Assembly (NCBI RefSeq): GCF_903819165.1
Contig: NZ_CAIJCS010000014.1
Location: 248,001 to 312,000 of the forward strand
DNA length: 64,000 nt
DNA from: Aedoeadaptatus nemausensis
Lineage (GTDB): Bacteria; Bacillota; Clostridia; Tissierellales; Peptoniphilaceae
Reading direction: 5' to 3'
In this document: piece by piece, positions 35,264-45,042 of the stretch
Layout of the letters: the number at the start of each line of letters is the position of its first letter
How positions within the stretch are numbered: the first letter of the stretch is position 1
The notes under the pieces: generated by a model
The model's database searches: none
The model's input: the letters and a program-made list of their open reading frames with translations, nothing else
Told to the model about the DNA's origin: nothing
Position numbers and translations under genes: made by a program

Positions 35264-35805
35264 CGCTTTCGTCCTTTCACTAAAAACACGCCGTTTTCCG
35301 CGCGTAAAATTCCGATCTTGTCTTCACGAGACACGGCGATATGTTTCACCGCCATCTCGTAGCCTTTTTCTTTTAAGAAGCGCCGCATAGTCTCCACATT
35401 TTGAATCGTCACGAAATTACCGCCCAAAATACCCTCTTCATTTAAATGACGGTGGCTATAATCCAGTATTTCTTCCAGATTACCTCTGCTGCCGCCGATA
35501 AAAATGCGGTCGTATATTTTTTCTTCCAGGGAATCCGGAGCCTTTCCCGGTAAAATTTTTAATTCCACATCGAATCGTTCCCCATTAAAGGCGATTAAAT
35601 CCAAGGCTTCCTCATTACACTCAGATGCCGTTACCTTGCAACCGAGGGAGGCGGCGGCGACGGCAATAGAGCCCGTTCCCGATCCGATATCGAGAAATTC
35701 CATACCGGGACTTAAATCAAATTCCGCCATAGTAAGGATGCGCACTTCCGATTTCGTCATGGGAACTTGTCCCCGCAAATACTCTTCGTCATTCATCCAA
35801 TGCAA
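35260..35805 (-). CDS. cbiT: Cobalt-precorrin-6B C15-methyltransferase (decarboxylating)
   Basis: 181 residues with a Rossmann-type SAM motif DIGSGTGSIAVA (~40-51). Starts 17 bases inside cbiE; in many organisms CbiE and CbiT are fused as CobL, while here they are separate overlapping genes. Confidence 0.95.
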   Translation of the reverse strand: MHWMNDEEYLRGQVPMTKSEVRILTMAEFDLSPGMEFLDIGSGTGSIAVAAASLGCKVTASECNEEALDLIAFNGERFDVELKILPGKAPDSLEEKIYDRIFIGGSRGNLEEILDYSHRHLNEEGILGGNFVTIQNVETMRRFLKEKGYEMAVKHIAVSREDKIGILRAENGVFLVKGRKR

Positions 35806-36385
35806 GCTCGATCACCCCCAAAGCCAAATCCCCTTCTAAATCAAAACTTTCGCCGATAGATTTCGTCTCTAATATTTCGTTCTCATAAGATAGGTAGCTT
35901 GCGCCATGAATCAAGCCCTCCGCTCCTTTTTCTTTTAAACCTTCGGAAAGATCTGTGAGAGAGTAATGTTTATCCAATAATACACAACTGATCTTCTCAT
36001 CTAATAGAAGGTCCAAATCTACCTCTCTGCCGTGAAAAGAATGAAAAGCCATAGAGTGCCACGGGATTTGCAGTTTCGAGGCGGCGTATTGCATACTGCT
36101 GATTCCGGGTACAACTCGGTAAATTTCAACCCCTCTACGCTTCAGCGTGGCGGCCAGACCGTAAAACAAAGGATCGCCGCTCACGACGACTGCGAGATGA
36201 TCCTCGGCGACAGCATCTTCCACTTCGCTTATGCGATGTATCTCTACAATATCCTTGCGAATAAATTCCAGACTTTCCTTTAATCGGGGAAAGGCCACCA
36301 CCCGGTCCGCCGAGCGAACGGCCTCGACAGCATCCAATGTCATGGATCCGCGACTTCCGGGCCCGGCTCCTACTAAGGTTATCAT
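35789..36385 (-). CDS. cbiE: Cobalt-precorrin-7 C5-methyltransferase
   Basis: 198 residues, tetrapyrrole methylase fold: GAGPGSRGSMT, VVSGDPLFYGLA and VPGISSMQYAASKL. Works with CbiT on late side-chain methylation. Overlaps cbiD by four bases. Confidence 0.95.
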   Translation of the reverse strand: MITLVGAGPGSRGSMTLDAVEAVRSADRVVAFPRLKESLEFIRKDIVEIHRISEVEDAVAEDHLAVVVSGDPLFYGLAATLKRRGVEIYRVVPGISSMQYAASKLQIPWHSMAFHSFHGREVDLDLLLDEKISCVLLDKHYSLTDLSEGLKEKGAEGLIHGASYLSYENEILETKSIGESFDLEGDLALGVIELALDE

Positions 36386-37437
36386 GATAAATCCTCCATG
36401 GTGTATATCTTCCCGTGAATCTTTAAATCGTCTCGCTTTAAGTAGCGCATGATCCTCTTTTCAATGCCACACTCCATTTCGCGGGAGATGACACCGTATC
36501 CTTCTTCTTCACAGCGAATAAAGGCGCGCTCCGCCGTCACTTCATTTTCTATAGAGTCGATAAACTCTCGAGGTGCATTCAGTTTCCCCAGATAGTAAGC
36601 CAGCGCCTCCATGCGTCCGTCGGCAACGGCGGAGTGGGTTTGAAAAATGCCGATGGCGAGCTTCGCCATTTTGCCGATATGTCCTAAGACGGTAATTTCA
36701 TGAAATCCCTTATCCCTCGCGAGGCAAAGGGCGTCGCCGAAATAATTGGAAACCTGTACCACGGGAATACCTTCGTAATATTTCTTTGCATAGCTTTCGC
36801 CGTAGTGGCCCGGTGTCAAAATAATGTGCTCCGCTCCGGAATGTTTGAGTGATTCCAACTCCATGTGAATCGTCGCTACATAAGCATCTTTACTCATGGG
36901 CCGCACGAGACCGCTCGTTCCTAAAATGGAAAGGCCGCCGACGATTCCCAGTCGAGGATTGAAAGTCTTCGCCGCCAACTCCTCCCCTCGGGGAATATTG
37001 ATTTCGATGGCGATCCCCTCGTCCAAATGCTCTTTTAAGAGGTTCGTAAGTTCCCTTTTCGGCACGGGATTAATGGCGAGTTCTCCGGCCGTTCCGAACA
37101 AGCTGTCTTCGGTAAAGACTCCGACACCTCTCCCTTTCCGCCAGGAAACCTTTCCATCCGTCGTCTTTTCTATGATCACTTGAAGCTCCATACCGTCTGT
37201 AATATCCGGATCGTCACCGCTGTCTTTTATAACGGAGTAAGCGGCTCGATTCTCCGTACGGGAAATTTCCCTCGTTTCGATGGTGAGAACATCTCCCGCC
37301 GGAACCTGCACGCGGACGAGATCGACGGTTTCCCCTTTTTCTAAAGAAATTATGGCAGCTTTAGCCGCCGCCACGGCGCAGGTACCGGTGGTATAGCCCA
37401 TCCGCATGGGCTTTCCGTCGACGATGGTGGATCTCAT
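36382..37437 (-). CDS. cbiD: Cobalt-precorrin-5B C1-methyltransferase
   Basis: 351 residues with the family start MRMGYTTGTCAVAAAKAA and inner motif LGIVGGLSILGTSGLVRPMS. Specific to the anaerobic pathway. Overlaps cbiC by four bases. Confidence 0.96.
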   Translation of the reverse strand: MRSTIVDGKPMRMGYTTGTCAVAAAKAAIISLEKGETVDLVRVQVPAGDVLTIETREISRTENRAAYSVIKDSGDDPDITDGMELQVIIEKTTDGKVSWRKGRGVGVFTEDSLFGTAGELAINPVPKRELTNLLKEHLDEGIAIEINIPRGEELAAKTFNPRLGIVGGLSILGTSGLVRPMSKDAYVATIHMELESLKHSGAEHIILTPGHYGESYAKKYYEGIPVVQVSNYFGDALCLARDKGFHEITVLGHIGKMAKLAIGIFQTHSAVADGRMEALAYYLGKLNAPREFIDSIENEVTAERAFIRCEEEGYGVISREMECGIEKRIMRYLKRDDLKIHGKIYTMEDLS

Positions 37438-38054
37438 CGCCCGACGACCTCGTAAAGAAGTGCGTTTAAAACCGATGCCGCCACATTAGATCCACCCTTC
37501 GTTCCCAGGGTGCGGATGTAGGGAATATCGTAGTCGCCTATCGCATCTTTAGATTCCTCGGCGCCGACAAAACCGACGGGAACGGCGATGACGAAATCGG
37601 GTTCCACTCTCTTCTCATCGATTAACTCAAGCAGGCGGAAAAGTGCCGTAGGCGCATTGCCGATCATAAAAGCTTTGCATCCCTTCTCTACCGCTTTTTC
37701 CAAAGCGACGATGCTCCGTGTCGTTTTGCGAGATTTGGCTTTTCTCGCCACATCTTCATCGGAAATAAAGGTCATCAGTTCACAGCCGCTGGCTTCCAGA
37801 GCTTTTTTATTCACACCTGCACGGCCCATATTCGTATCCGTATAAATGGGCAAGCCGTTTGATATGGAAAACTTTGCCGCTTGAATAAACTCCGGATGAA
37901 AATCGATAATGTGGCGGTAATCCACGTCCCCCGTGGTATGGATCATGCGCATAACGATGGGAAGCTCCTCTAATTCAAAATCCACATCTTCGAGATAAGC
38001 CTCGATTAAATCCATTGAGGTCATTTCAATTTTTTTCGGTTGCTTGATGTACAT
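37434..38054 (-). CDS. cbiC: Cobalt-precorrin-8 methylmutase
   Basis: 206 residues with MIHTTGDVDYRHIIDFHPE (catalytic His in this block), TDTNMGRAGVNK and the GFVGAEESKDA motif. Moves a methyl group to give cobyrinate. Start ATG 38054 with AAAGGAG eight bases upstream, in preference to an in-frame TTG at 38072. Overlaps the end of cobD by 29 bases. Confidence 0.96.
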   Translation of the reverse strand: MYIKQPKKIEMTSMDLIEAYLEDVDFELEELPIVMRMIHTTGDVDYRHIIDFHPEFIQAAKFSISNGLPIYTDTNMGRAGVNKKALEASGCELMTFISDEDVARKAKSRKTTRSIVALEKAVEKGCKAFMIGNAPTALFRLLELIDEKRVEPDFVIAVPVGFVGAEESKDAIGDYDIPYIRTLGTKGGSNVAASVLNALLYEVVGR

Positions 38055-39096
38055 GAACAGTACTCCTTTCAAGAGATTTCCATGCGTCCATAAATTGCGT
38101 ATTCTCTTCTTCTCGTCGAACGGCGATTCGAATATATCCCTTTAATAATTTATCGGAATAAGTTCGCACCAAAATTCCTCTTTCAAGTAAAAAAGCAAAC
38201 ACCTCTTTACTTGAAATGTTTTTCAGCTCGATCAAAATAAAATTTGCCTCGCTCCTATATGCCTTGCCGATAGAAGAACTGTCGATGGCCTCCATCAACC
38301 GCCTACGCTCTTTCGCCACGTAATGTCGAGATTCTTCGAAATAATCGCCTAAATCTTTAAACACCTGCCCGGCTTCCGACGCGATGCAGTTCACCGTCCA
38401 GGGAAGTTGATGTTTTTCGAATGATTCTTTTAAGTCTCGAGGCATGCTTGCAAATCCAAGACGCACCCCGGCCAAAGCGGCGCTTTTAGTAGCTGCCCGC
38501 ACCTTGATCATTCGGGGCAGATGAAAACCGAGAGACGGATCCATATCATGTAGATCTACAAATTCTATAAAAGTCTCATCCATTAATAAATAGCCGTCTC
38601 GGGCCTCTACGGCCTCATAAATTTTTTCTATTTCGTCATTTCGTAGCACGTATCCCGTGGGATTATTAGGATTGGTCAAGATCGTAAGCACGCCTTTCGG
38701 CATATTTTGAATAAATGCGTCCACATTCAAAGAAAAAGGCGGCTCCATGACAAATCGACGGACAGCTTTCCTCTCATTTTCGGCGATACCGCCATATTCG
38801 TTAAAACAAGGCTCTGCAATATAAATTCCCGGAAACATTCGAATACAATGATCGATTATTTCCATGGCGCCGTTTCCCACGACGACGGACTCTTCCTGAC
38901 AGCCCATAAACTCCGCAAGGGATTTTTTTAATGCGCGATAATGGCGATCGGGATAACGGTCCGACAGGTCCAAGGCTCGCACCATAGATTTCTTAACTTT
39001 TTCGTGGATACCGAGGGGATTAATATTGGAGCTGAAATCGATTATAGAACCTCTATACGATCCCCTATACGATTCAATATCGCCGCCATGTTCCAC
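38026..39096 (-). CDS. cobD: L-threonine-O-3-phosphate decarboxylase
   Basis: 356 residues, fold-type I PLP aminotransferase-like enzyme: FSSNINPLG, NPNNPTGYV, LMDETFIEF and the PLP lysine in AATKSAALAG. Supplies aminopropanol phosphate for the nucleotide loop. Start is GTG 39096, with AAGGAGG five bases upstream and an N-terminus (VEHGGDIE) typical of the family; the frame extends to 39147 but that start lacks a ribosome site. Overlaps the end of cbiL by 55 bases. Confidence 0.93.
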   Translation of the reverse strand: MEHGGDIESYRGSYRGSIIDFSSNINPLGIHEKVKKSMVRALDLSDRYPDRHYRALKKSLAEFMGCQEESVVVGNGAMEIIDHCIRMFPGIYIAEPCFNEYGGIAENERKAVRRFVMEPPFSLNVDAFIQNMPKGVLTILTNPNNPTGYVLRNDEIEKIYEAVEARDGYLLMDETFIEFVDLHDMDPSLGFHLPRMIKVRAATKSAALAGVRLGFASMPRDLKESFEKHQLPWTVNCIASEAGQVFKDLGDYFEESRHYVAKERRRLMEAIDSSSIGKAYRSEANFILIELKNISSKEVFAFLLERGILVRTYSDKLLKGYIRIAVRREEENTQFMDAWKSLERSTVHVHQATEKN

Positions 39097-39746
39097 GGTT
39101 CCCTCCTTGCTAAAATTAAACTCATATAGGCTTTTCGATCCTTGCATTTTTCAGGATTATCGGTCATGACCCAATGATCCGTTTCAATATTTTCCAGATA
39201 TAAAGAATAGTAGCCCGCCGCTTTTAAACGATGGAAAGTATCCCCACTTCTCGTGGTTTTTAAAATGGCCACCGTATCGGCCGTCAGTCCTTCTTCATCT
39301 TTTAAACTGTCCATGAGCAAAAAGGAATCGCCCTTTTTCACGAGAGCTTCCACGATGCCGTTAATTCCCGCTAGAAAAGCGGGAATCCCGGGTACCAGCT
39401 CCATGCGAATATCATTCAATGAGTCACGGTGAAATACCTCGAGAAGCGTAGTGTAAATCGTTCCGTCTCCTAAAGTGATGAGGACGGAAACTTCTCCCTC
39501 TTTTGTGGTTTCGTCGATTAGGCGAGCGGTATCTTCATACACTCCTCTTAAATCTTCTCCCATGGGAAAATCGAGAAACACCACTTTCTCTTCGTCGACA
39601 AAGTCTTTCACAATATCATAGGCCCGCGTCTTCCCCCGATTGTTGGGGGCAAAAATATGATCGGCACGCTCCAAGTAACGGAGGGCTCGCAGCGTGATTA
39701 AATCCTCCGCTCCCGGTCCGACGCCTATGCCCACAAGCTTACGCAT
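39042..39746 (-). CDS. cbiL: Cobalt-precorrin-2 C20-methyltransferase
   Basis: 234 residues, tetrapyrrole methylase fold: GIGVGPGAEDLITLRA, LGDGTIYTT and VPGIPAFLAG. First methylation after cobalt insertion. ATG 39746 is nine bases from AGGAG; an ATG at 39752 is only three bases from it. Confidence 0.95.
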   Translation of the reverse strand: MRKLVGIGVGPGAEDLITLRALRYLERADHIFAPNNRGKTRAYDIVKDFVDEEKVVFLDFPMGEDLRGVYEDTARLIDETTKEGEVSVLITLGDGTIYTTLLEVFHRDSLNDIRMELVPGIPAFLAGINGIVEALVKKGDSFLLMDSLKDEEGLTADTVAILKTTRSGDTFHRLKAAGYYSLYLENIETDHWVMTDNPEKCKDRKAYMSLILARREPWNMAAILNRIGDRIEVL

Positions 39747-40494
39747 GACCATTATCTCCTATAAGCTTTTCCAGTTTTTCCCCATACATATTTCGAATAA
39801 AGGGATAAGTTCCAAGTCCGTCTAATGATGCATGAACTTTAAAGCCTCTCTCCTCCAAATCTGCGCGATAGGAGTCTTCTTCCCCTGCAATATCATTTTT
39901 CGCGTGATCTCCGGCCAAGAGAAGTAATGGGCATAAATTTAACTCCCTCCAACCTTTCCGCTCGAAAAGATCGAACACGGGCTCTTCCGTAAGCTCTCCT
40001 TCCAGAGTGGCCACGGCCATGGATAATCCTCTCCCCTTCAGCTCTTCGTCCAACGCACGATACATATCGTCGGCTTCGTGGCGGCTTCCGTGGCCTACGA
40101 GAATCGTCGGGCCTTCAAATACTTTAGAAGCTTCTTCGACAAAATAACGAATATCCCCGTCATTGGCAAACAGAGGTTCACCTACTCGAACCCCGTCCTT
40201 TTTCAGTACGGAAAGCTTCTCGTATTCGATACCGGGAATTAAATGGAGAGGCTGGATATAAATATCTTCTTTCTTGTAGCCCTTGGAAAGCAAATAATCC
40301 AATGCTTCAATTTCATTCATAAACTTTTCGCCGTCACGTGATTCGATTCGGCGAATGACCATGCGCGAGGTAAAGGCCAACACCGTCTCCCAATCGGGAA
40401 CCAAACTCTTTAAGTGATCACATACGGGTTTTAAATCCCGCTCGATAGCGTCGCGATGGGTGGTGCCGAAGGTGGCGATAATCAATGCTTTCAT
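39739..40494 (-). CDS. cbiK: Sirohydrochlorin cobaltochelatase
   Basis: 251 residues of the anaerobic class II chelatase family: N-terminal ATFGTTHRDA and a second half with VGHGSRHEADDMY; both His are candidate metal ligands. Inserts cobalt early in the pathway. No signal peptide, so cytoplasmic. Confidence 0.95.
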   Translation of the reverse strand: MKALIIATFGTTHRDAIERDLKPVCDHLKSLVPDWETVLAFTSRMVIRRIESRDGEKFMNEIEALDYLLSKGYKKEDIYIQPLHLIPGIEYEKLSVLKKDGVRVGEPLFANDGDIRYFVEEASKVFEGPTILVGHGSRHEADDMYRALDEELKGRGLSMAVATLEGELTEEPVFDLFERKGWRELNLCPLLLLAGDHAKNDIAGEEDSYRADLEERGFKVHASLDGLGTYPFIRNMYGEKLEKLIGDNGHA

Positions 40495-40504
40495 CTTTTC
40501 TCCT

Positions 40505-41419
40505 TTATATAGCCTTTATAACAATACATATACACACAAACAGAACGGTTACGCGCCACATAAGATTTACAGCACGTCGAATATCATTTCGTTCAGGTTC
40601 TTTTATCGAATAGCCGATCGTAGGCTTTTCGACATATTCTCCGAAGTAAAAGTGGCCGCCTCCCAGTTCGATTCCGAGAATACCTGCCACGGCAGCTTCC
40701 GGCCATCCTGCATTGGGACTTAGATGAGCAGAGTGAAATTCTTTCACGCTCTGAAACCCTCTTTTCATACTCCTTATACTGCCTGATAAGATACAAAATA
40801 AAAGAGCCGTAATCCTTGCGGGGATCAGATTGACGAGGTCGTCCAGTTTCGCCGCGCCGAAACCCGCTTCCTCGTAGCGCTCGTTTCGATACCCCACCAT
40901 GGAATCCATGGTGTTGATCATTTTGTAGGTAAAGGCTCCTGCAGGACCGAATAAAAGACCATAGAATAATGGCGCCACGATCCCATCCGATGTATTTTCC
41001 GACACGGTTTCCACAGTAGCTTGAATAATTTCTTTCTCCGACAAAAAAGTAGTTTCGCGGCCGACGATGCGGGAAAGTCGTGTCCGACCTTCGCTCAACG
41101 AGGAATTTAATGCGGCCATAACGCCCTTCCCCTCCTTGGCGAGAGTTTTCGCCGCAAGAGAGGTGTAAAAAATATAGATTGCGGCCAAAGAGGATAAAAA
41201 GGGCGGCAGAAATTTTACAACTAAAGAGGTGATCAGGAAAATAGCCAGACTGTTAAAAAGAGCCATGAAGATTCCGAGAATCCTTTGCGCTTCTCGAGGT
41301 TGCTTTAAGACAAAAGCGTAGACCCTCTGTATCCACTTGCCCATCATGACCACGGGGTGCGGAAATCTTTCGGGATCACCAAACACTATATCTAGTAGAA
41401 ATGCTATAAAAAATTCCAT
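40505..41419 (-). CDS. cbiB: Adenosylcobinamide-phosphate synthase
   Basis: 304 residues, several membrane helices; motifs LDIVFGDPERFPHPVVMMG, ETVSENTSDGIVAPLFY and SPNAGWPEAAVAG identify the family. Attaches the aminopropanol arm. ATG 41419 follows GAAAGGA; the frame is open to 41449 without a ribosome site. First gene of the 17-gene operon; TTGTTC-17-TAAACT (41440-41468) is the only promoter candidate. Confidence 0.95.
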   Translation of the reverse strand: MEFFIAFLLDIVFGDPERFPHPVVMMGKWIQRVYAFVLKQPREAQRILGIFMALFNSLAIFLITSLVVKFLPPFLSSLAAIYIFYTSLAAKTLAKEGKGVMAALNSSLSEGRTRLSRIVGRETTFLSEKEIIQATVETVSENTSDGIVAPLFYGLLFGPAGAFTYKMINTMDSMVGYRNERYEEAGFGAAKLDDLVNLIPARITALLFCILSGSIRSMKRGFQSVKEFHSAHLSPNAGWPEAAVAGILGIELGGGHFYFGEYVEKPTIGYSIKEPERNDIRRAVNLMWRVTVLFVCICIVIKAI

Positions 41420-41439
41420 GGAATATCCTTTCTGTAGTA

Positions 41440-41468
41440 AGTTTACCATGGGCGGATCCTAAGAACAA
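41440..41468 (-). promoter_or_regulatory. Putative promoter of the cobalamin operon
   Basis: Minus strand TTGTTC (41463-41468), 17-base spacer ending in TGG, TAAACT (41440-41445). The transcript leader before cbiB would be only about 15 bases, leaving no space for a cobalamin riboswitch. Confidence 0.5.
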
Positions 41469-41495
41469 TATCTCTGTTCAAATGATAAGGTGAAG

Positions 41496-41525
41496 TTGCA
41501 TCTTCACGCTTTAAAGGGCTATAAT
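41496..41525 (+). promoter_or_regulatory. Promoter of pyruvate carboxylase
   Basis: TTGCAT (41496-41501), 18-base spacer, perfect TATAAT (41520-41525), 27 bases before the pyc ATG. Confidence 0.75.
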
Positions 41526-41552
41526 AGTCCTATTAGGTACAAGGAGGTAATT

Positions 41553-44500
41553 ATGGAAAAGAGAAAGTTTAAACGGATTCTCGTCGCCAACCGCGGCGAA
41601 ATCGCGATTCGTATTTTTAGAGCCTGTCGCGAACTCGGAATTCGTTCTGTAGCCATATATTCCGAAGAAGACAGTCTGTCCCTATTCCGCACCAAGGCGG
41701 ACGAATCCTATCAAATCGGCAAGGGCAAAAACCCCGTCGACGCTTATTTGGATATCGACGAGATTATTCACCTCGCCAAAAATAAAGGGGTAGACGCTAT
41801 TCACCCCGGTTACGGGTTTTTAGCGGAAAATCCCGATTTCGCGCAAAAATGCGAAGAGGCGGGCATCGTATTTATCGGTCCTCGCCCGGAAACCATGCGC
41901 AAGCTCGGCGATAAAATTTCTTCTAAAATTATCGCCAGAGAAGCCGGCGTTAAGACCATTCCCGGCGTGGAAGAGCCCATCCATTCCGATACGGAAGCTC
42001 TGGAATTTGCCAAGCAAGCGGGCTACCCCGTTATGATCAAAGCGGCTGCCGGCGGCGGCGGTCGCGGTATGCGCGTCGTCTATAGCGAAGAAGAACTCCT
42101 GGATCAGTTCCACTCCGCTAAGAGCGAGGCTAAAAAAGCTTTCGGCAACGATTCTATGTTTATCGAAAAATACTTGGATCGTCCGAAGCACATCGAAGTA
42201 CAAGTCCTCGGCGACTTATACGGCAATGTGGTACACCTCCACGAAAGAGACTGCTCCATTCAACGTCGCCACCAAAAGGTCATCGAATTTACTCCCGCAT
42301 TTGCAGTGGACGAAAAAATTCGCGAGGCCATTTGCAACGACGCCCTTAAAATTACGAAAAATCTCGGCTATCGCTCCGCAGGTACCGTAGAGTTTTTAGT
42401 GGACAGCTCCGGCAACCACTACTTTATCGAGGTCAATCCCCGTATACAAGTAGAGCATACGGTCACAGAAATGGTAACGGGCATCGACATTATTCAAGCT
42501 CAAATCCAAATTGCCCAAGGTTATGCTCTATCCGACGAACCGATTAATATTCCCTCTCAAGAGGCCATCGTTCCCCGCGGATTTTCCATTCAATGTCGCG
42601 TTACCACCGAGGACCCCTTGAATAACTTCGCGCCGGATACCGGTCAGATTACACTTTACCGCTCCTCCTCCGGTTTCGGCGTACGTCTTGACGGCGGTAA
42701 CGGCTTCCAAGGCGCGGTCATCAGTCCCTATTATGACTCCCTTCTCGTCAAGGTTATTACCCAAGGTCGTACATGGGATGATACGGTAAATAAAGCCATT
42801 CGCTCTTTACGTGAAATTAAAGTCGGCGGCGTTAAAACCAATATCGGCTTCCTCTTAAATGTACTCAATACGGAAGAGTTCAAAAAAGGTATTTGCGACA
42901 CGGGCTTTATCGCCGAACACCAAGAGCTTTTCGACATTAATACGTCTACCGACCGTGAACTCAGGGTGATGGAACATATTGGAAACATCGTCGTCAACGA
43001 CAATACCTCCCGTAAAAAAGCCTTCGACGTTCCCGTTGTGCCTCCTTATAAGGAAGAATCCTTTAGAGGATCCAAACAAATCTTCGACGAGTTGGGCGCC
43101 GATAAGCTTTCCCAATGGATTTTAGATCAGGATCGCCTGCTCCTTACAGATACCACCATGCGCGACGCTCACCAATCCTTAATGGCGACACGTATGCGTA
43201 CCGTAGACCTTTTAAAAGTAGCAAAATCCATGAACTACAATATTCGCGACATCTTCAGTATGGAAATGTGGGGCGGCGCTACATTCGACGTTGCCTACCG
43301 TTTCCTACACGAAGATCCCTGGCATCGCCTGGACGTTCTTCGCGAAGCTATGCCTAATCTTTTGATGCAAATGCTCGTTCGCGGCAACAATACCGTGGGC
43401 TACAAGAATTATCCCGACAATGTTGTAAAGAAATTTATTAAAGAATCGGCTGAAGGCGGCATCGACATTTTCCGTATCTTCGATTCCTTAAACTGGATCG
43501 AAGGCATGCGCCTCGCCATTGAAGAAACCATCGCCAACGGAAAAATTGCCGAAGGTACCATGTGCTACACCGGCGATATTCTCGATGAAAAGCGGGATAA
43601 ATATTCCTTAAAGTACTATGTCAACTTGGCGAAAGATTTGGAAAAGGCCGGATGCCATATTATCGGCATTAAGGACATGAGCGGTCTATTAAAACCCTAT
43701 GCCGCTCACAAACTTGTAAAAGCCCTTAAAAATGAAGTTTCTATCCCCATTCACCTGCATACCCACGACACAACGGGTAACGGCGTCGCTACCGTCTTAA
43801 TGGCAGCGGAAGCCGGAGTGGACATCGCCGATACGGCCATTAACTCCATGAGCGGACTTACCTCTCAACCGGCGCTGAACTCCGTCGTGGCAGCACTTGA
43901 AAACACCTCACGCTCAACGGGAATCGATCTCGACGCCATCGACCGTATCTCTGCCTACTGGGCAGCGGTACGTCCGGTTTACGAAAACTTCGAATCCGAT
44001 CTGAAGAGCGGTACTACCGAAATTTACAAATATGAAATTCCCGGCGGTCAATACTCCAACTTAAAACCTCAAGTAGAAAGTTTCGGATTGGGCCATAAGT
44101 TTAAAGAAGTTAAGGAAATGTACAAAGACGTCAACCAAATGGTCGGCGACATCATTAAAGTAACACCTTCTTCTAAAATGGTCGGCGATATGTCGATTTT
44201 CATGGTTCAAAACGATCTGACACCTGAAAATATTTACGAAAAAGGTGCCAATCTGGACTATCCGGATTCCGTCGTTACCTATTTTAAAGGCATGATGGGT
44301 CAACCTTACGGCGGCTTCCCGGAAAAACTCCAAAAGATCGTCCTAAAGGACGAAAAGCCTATTTCTGTCCGTCCGGGCAAACTTTTAGATCCCGAAGATT
44401 ATGAAGCGGACAAGAAATATCTCCGCTCCATTATGGAACATGAACCCAGTGAACGGGATGTTACGAGCTATTCCCTCTACCCGAAAGTATTTGAAGAATA

Positions 44501-44996
44501 TGTTAAAAACTTTAGCAAATACGATCAATTATGGCGCATGGGCAGCGACGTGTTCTTCCACGGTTTACAGGAAGGCGAAACTGCCGAGATCTCTGTGAAT
44601 GAAGGTCAAAAAATGATCGTCACTCTCGTGGAAGTGGGCCGCTTGAAAGACGACGGTAAGCGCACCGTCACCTTTGAAATCAACGGTTCCAGACGTAGCG
44701 TGGATGTAGAAGACCACACCCGTCCCCTTCCCATTACAGGACACCAAGGCAATCTCATGGCCGATGAAAGTAATCCCGATCAAGTAGGTGCCTCCATCCC
44801 GGGTACCGTCGCGAAGATCAATGTAGCCGTCGGCGACAAGGTAAAGGAATCTCAACCCCTCATGGTTCTCGAAGCCATGAAGATGGAGACCAATGTTATC
44901 TCCCCTCGCAGCGGCGTTATCGCACAAATTTTTGCGAAAGAGGGCGACAGTATCGAAAGCGGTCAGCTTTTGATCGAACTCGAAAGCGAAGACTAA
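41553..44996 (+). CDS. pyc: Pyruvate carboxylase
   Basis: 1147 residues from ATG 41553 behind AAGGAGG; the reading frame is open upstream to 41490 but that part contains the promoter. Domain order: biotin carboxylase (~1-450; AGGGGRGMR, EVNPRIQVEHTVTE), carboxyltransferase (~520-800; DTTMRDAHQSL), then the biotin carrier domain with biotinyl Lys1110 in LEAMKMET. Converts pyruvate to oxaloacetate with ATP and bicarbonate, an anaplerotic step that fits an anaerobe fed by amino acids or pyruvate. Single gene. Confidence 0.98.
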   Translation: MEKRKFKRILVANRGEIAIRIFRACRELGIRSVAIYSEEDSLSLFRTKADESYQIGKGKNPVDAYLDIDEIIHLAKNKGVDAIHPGYGFLAENPDFAQKCEEAGIVFIGPRPETMRKLGDKISSKIIAREAGVKTIPGVEEPIHSDTEALEFAKQAGYPVMIKAAAGGGGRGMRVVYSEEELLDQFHSAKSEAKKAFGNDSMFIEKYLDRPKHIEVQVLGDLYGNVVHLHERDCSIQRRHQKVIEFTPAFAVDEKIREAICNDALKITKNLGYRSAGTVEFLVDSSGNHYFIEVNPRIQVEHTVTEMVTGIDIIQAQIQIAQGYALSDEPINIPSQEAIVPRGFSIQCRVTTEDPLNNFAPDTGQITLYRSSSGFGVRLDGGNGFQGAVISPYYDSLLVKVITQGRTWDDTVNKAIRSLREIKVGGVKTNIGFLLNVLNTEEFKKGICDTGFIAEHQELFDINTSTDRELRVMEHIGNIVVNDNTSRKKAFDVPVVPPYKEESFRGSKQIFDELGADKLSQWILDQDRLLLTDTTMRDAHQSLMATRMRTVDLLKVAKSMNYNIRDIFSMEMWGGATFDVAYRFLHEDPWHRLDVLREAMPNLLMQMLVRGNNTVGYKNYPDNVVKKFIKESAEGGIDIFRIFDSLNWIEGMRLAIEETIANGKIAEGTMCYTGDILDEKRDKYSLKYYVNLAKDLEKAGCHIIGIKDMSGLLKPYAAHKLVKALKNEVSIPIHLHTHDTTGNGVATVLMAAEAGVDIADTAINSMSGLTSQPALNSVVAALENTSRSTGIDLDAIDRISAYWAAVRPVYENFESDLKSGTTEIYKYEIPGGQYSNLKPQVESFGLGHKFKEVKEMYKDVNQMVGDIIKVTPSSKMVGDMSIFMVQNDLTPENIYEKGANLDYPDSVVTYFKGMMGQPYGGFPEKLQKIVLKDEKPISVRPGKLLDPEDYEADKKYLRSIMEHEPSERDVTSYSLYPKVFEEYVKNFSKYDQLWRMGSDVFFHGLQEGETAEISVNEGQKMIVTLVEVGRLKDDGKRTVTFEINGSRRSVDVEDHTRPLPITGHQGNLMADESNPDQVGASIPGTVAKINVAVGDKVKESQPLMVLEAMKMETNVISPRSGVIAQIFAKEGDSIESGQLLIELESED

Positions 44997-45007
44997 AAAA
45001 TACATTT

Positions 45008-45040
45008 AAAAAGCGACTGAGTTAAACTCGGTCGCTTTTT
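45008..45040. terminator. Bidirectional terminator between pyc and the two-component operon
   Basis: AAAAAGCGACTGAGT / ACTCGGTCGCTTTTT arms around TAA; one mismatch. Lies between two converging genes. Confidence 0.88.
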
Positions 45041-45042
45041 AT

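Noticed and set aside
39097-39147. Longer N-terminus of cobD
   Set aside because: No ribosome site; GTG 39096 has AAGGAGG at ideal spacing and a family-like N-terminus.
41420-41552. Possible cobalamin riboswitch before cbiB
   Set aside because: Too short, filled by two promoters, and no B12-box-like sequence seen.
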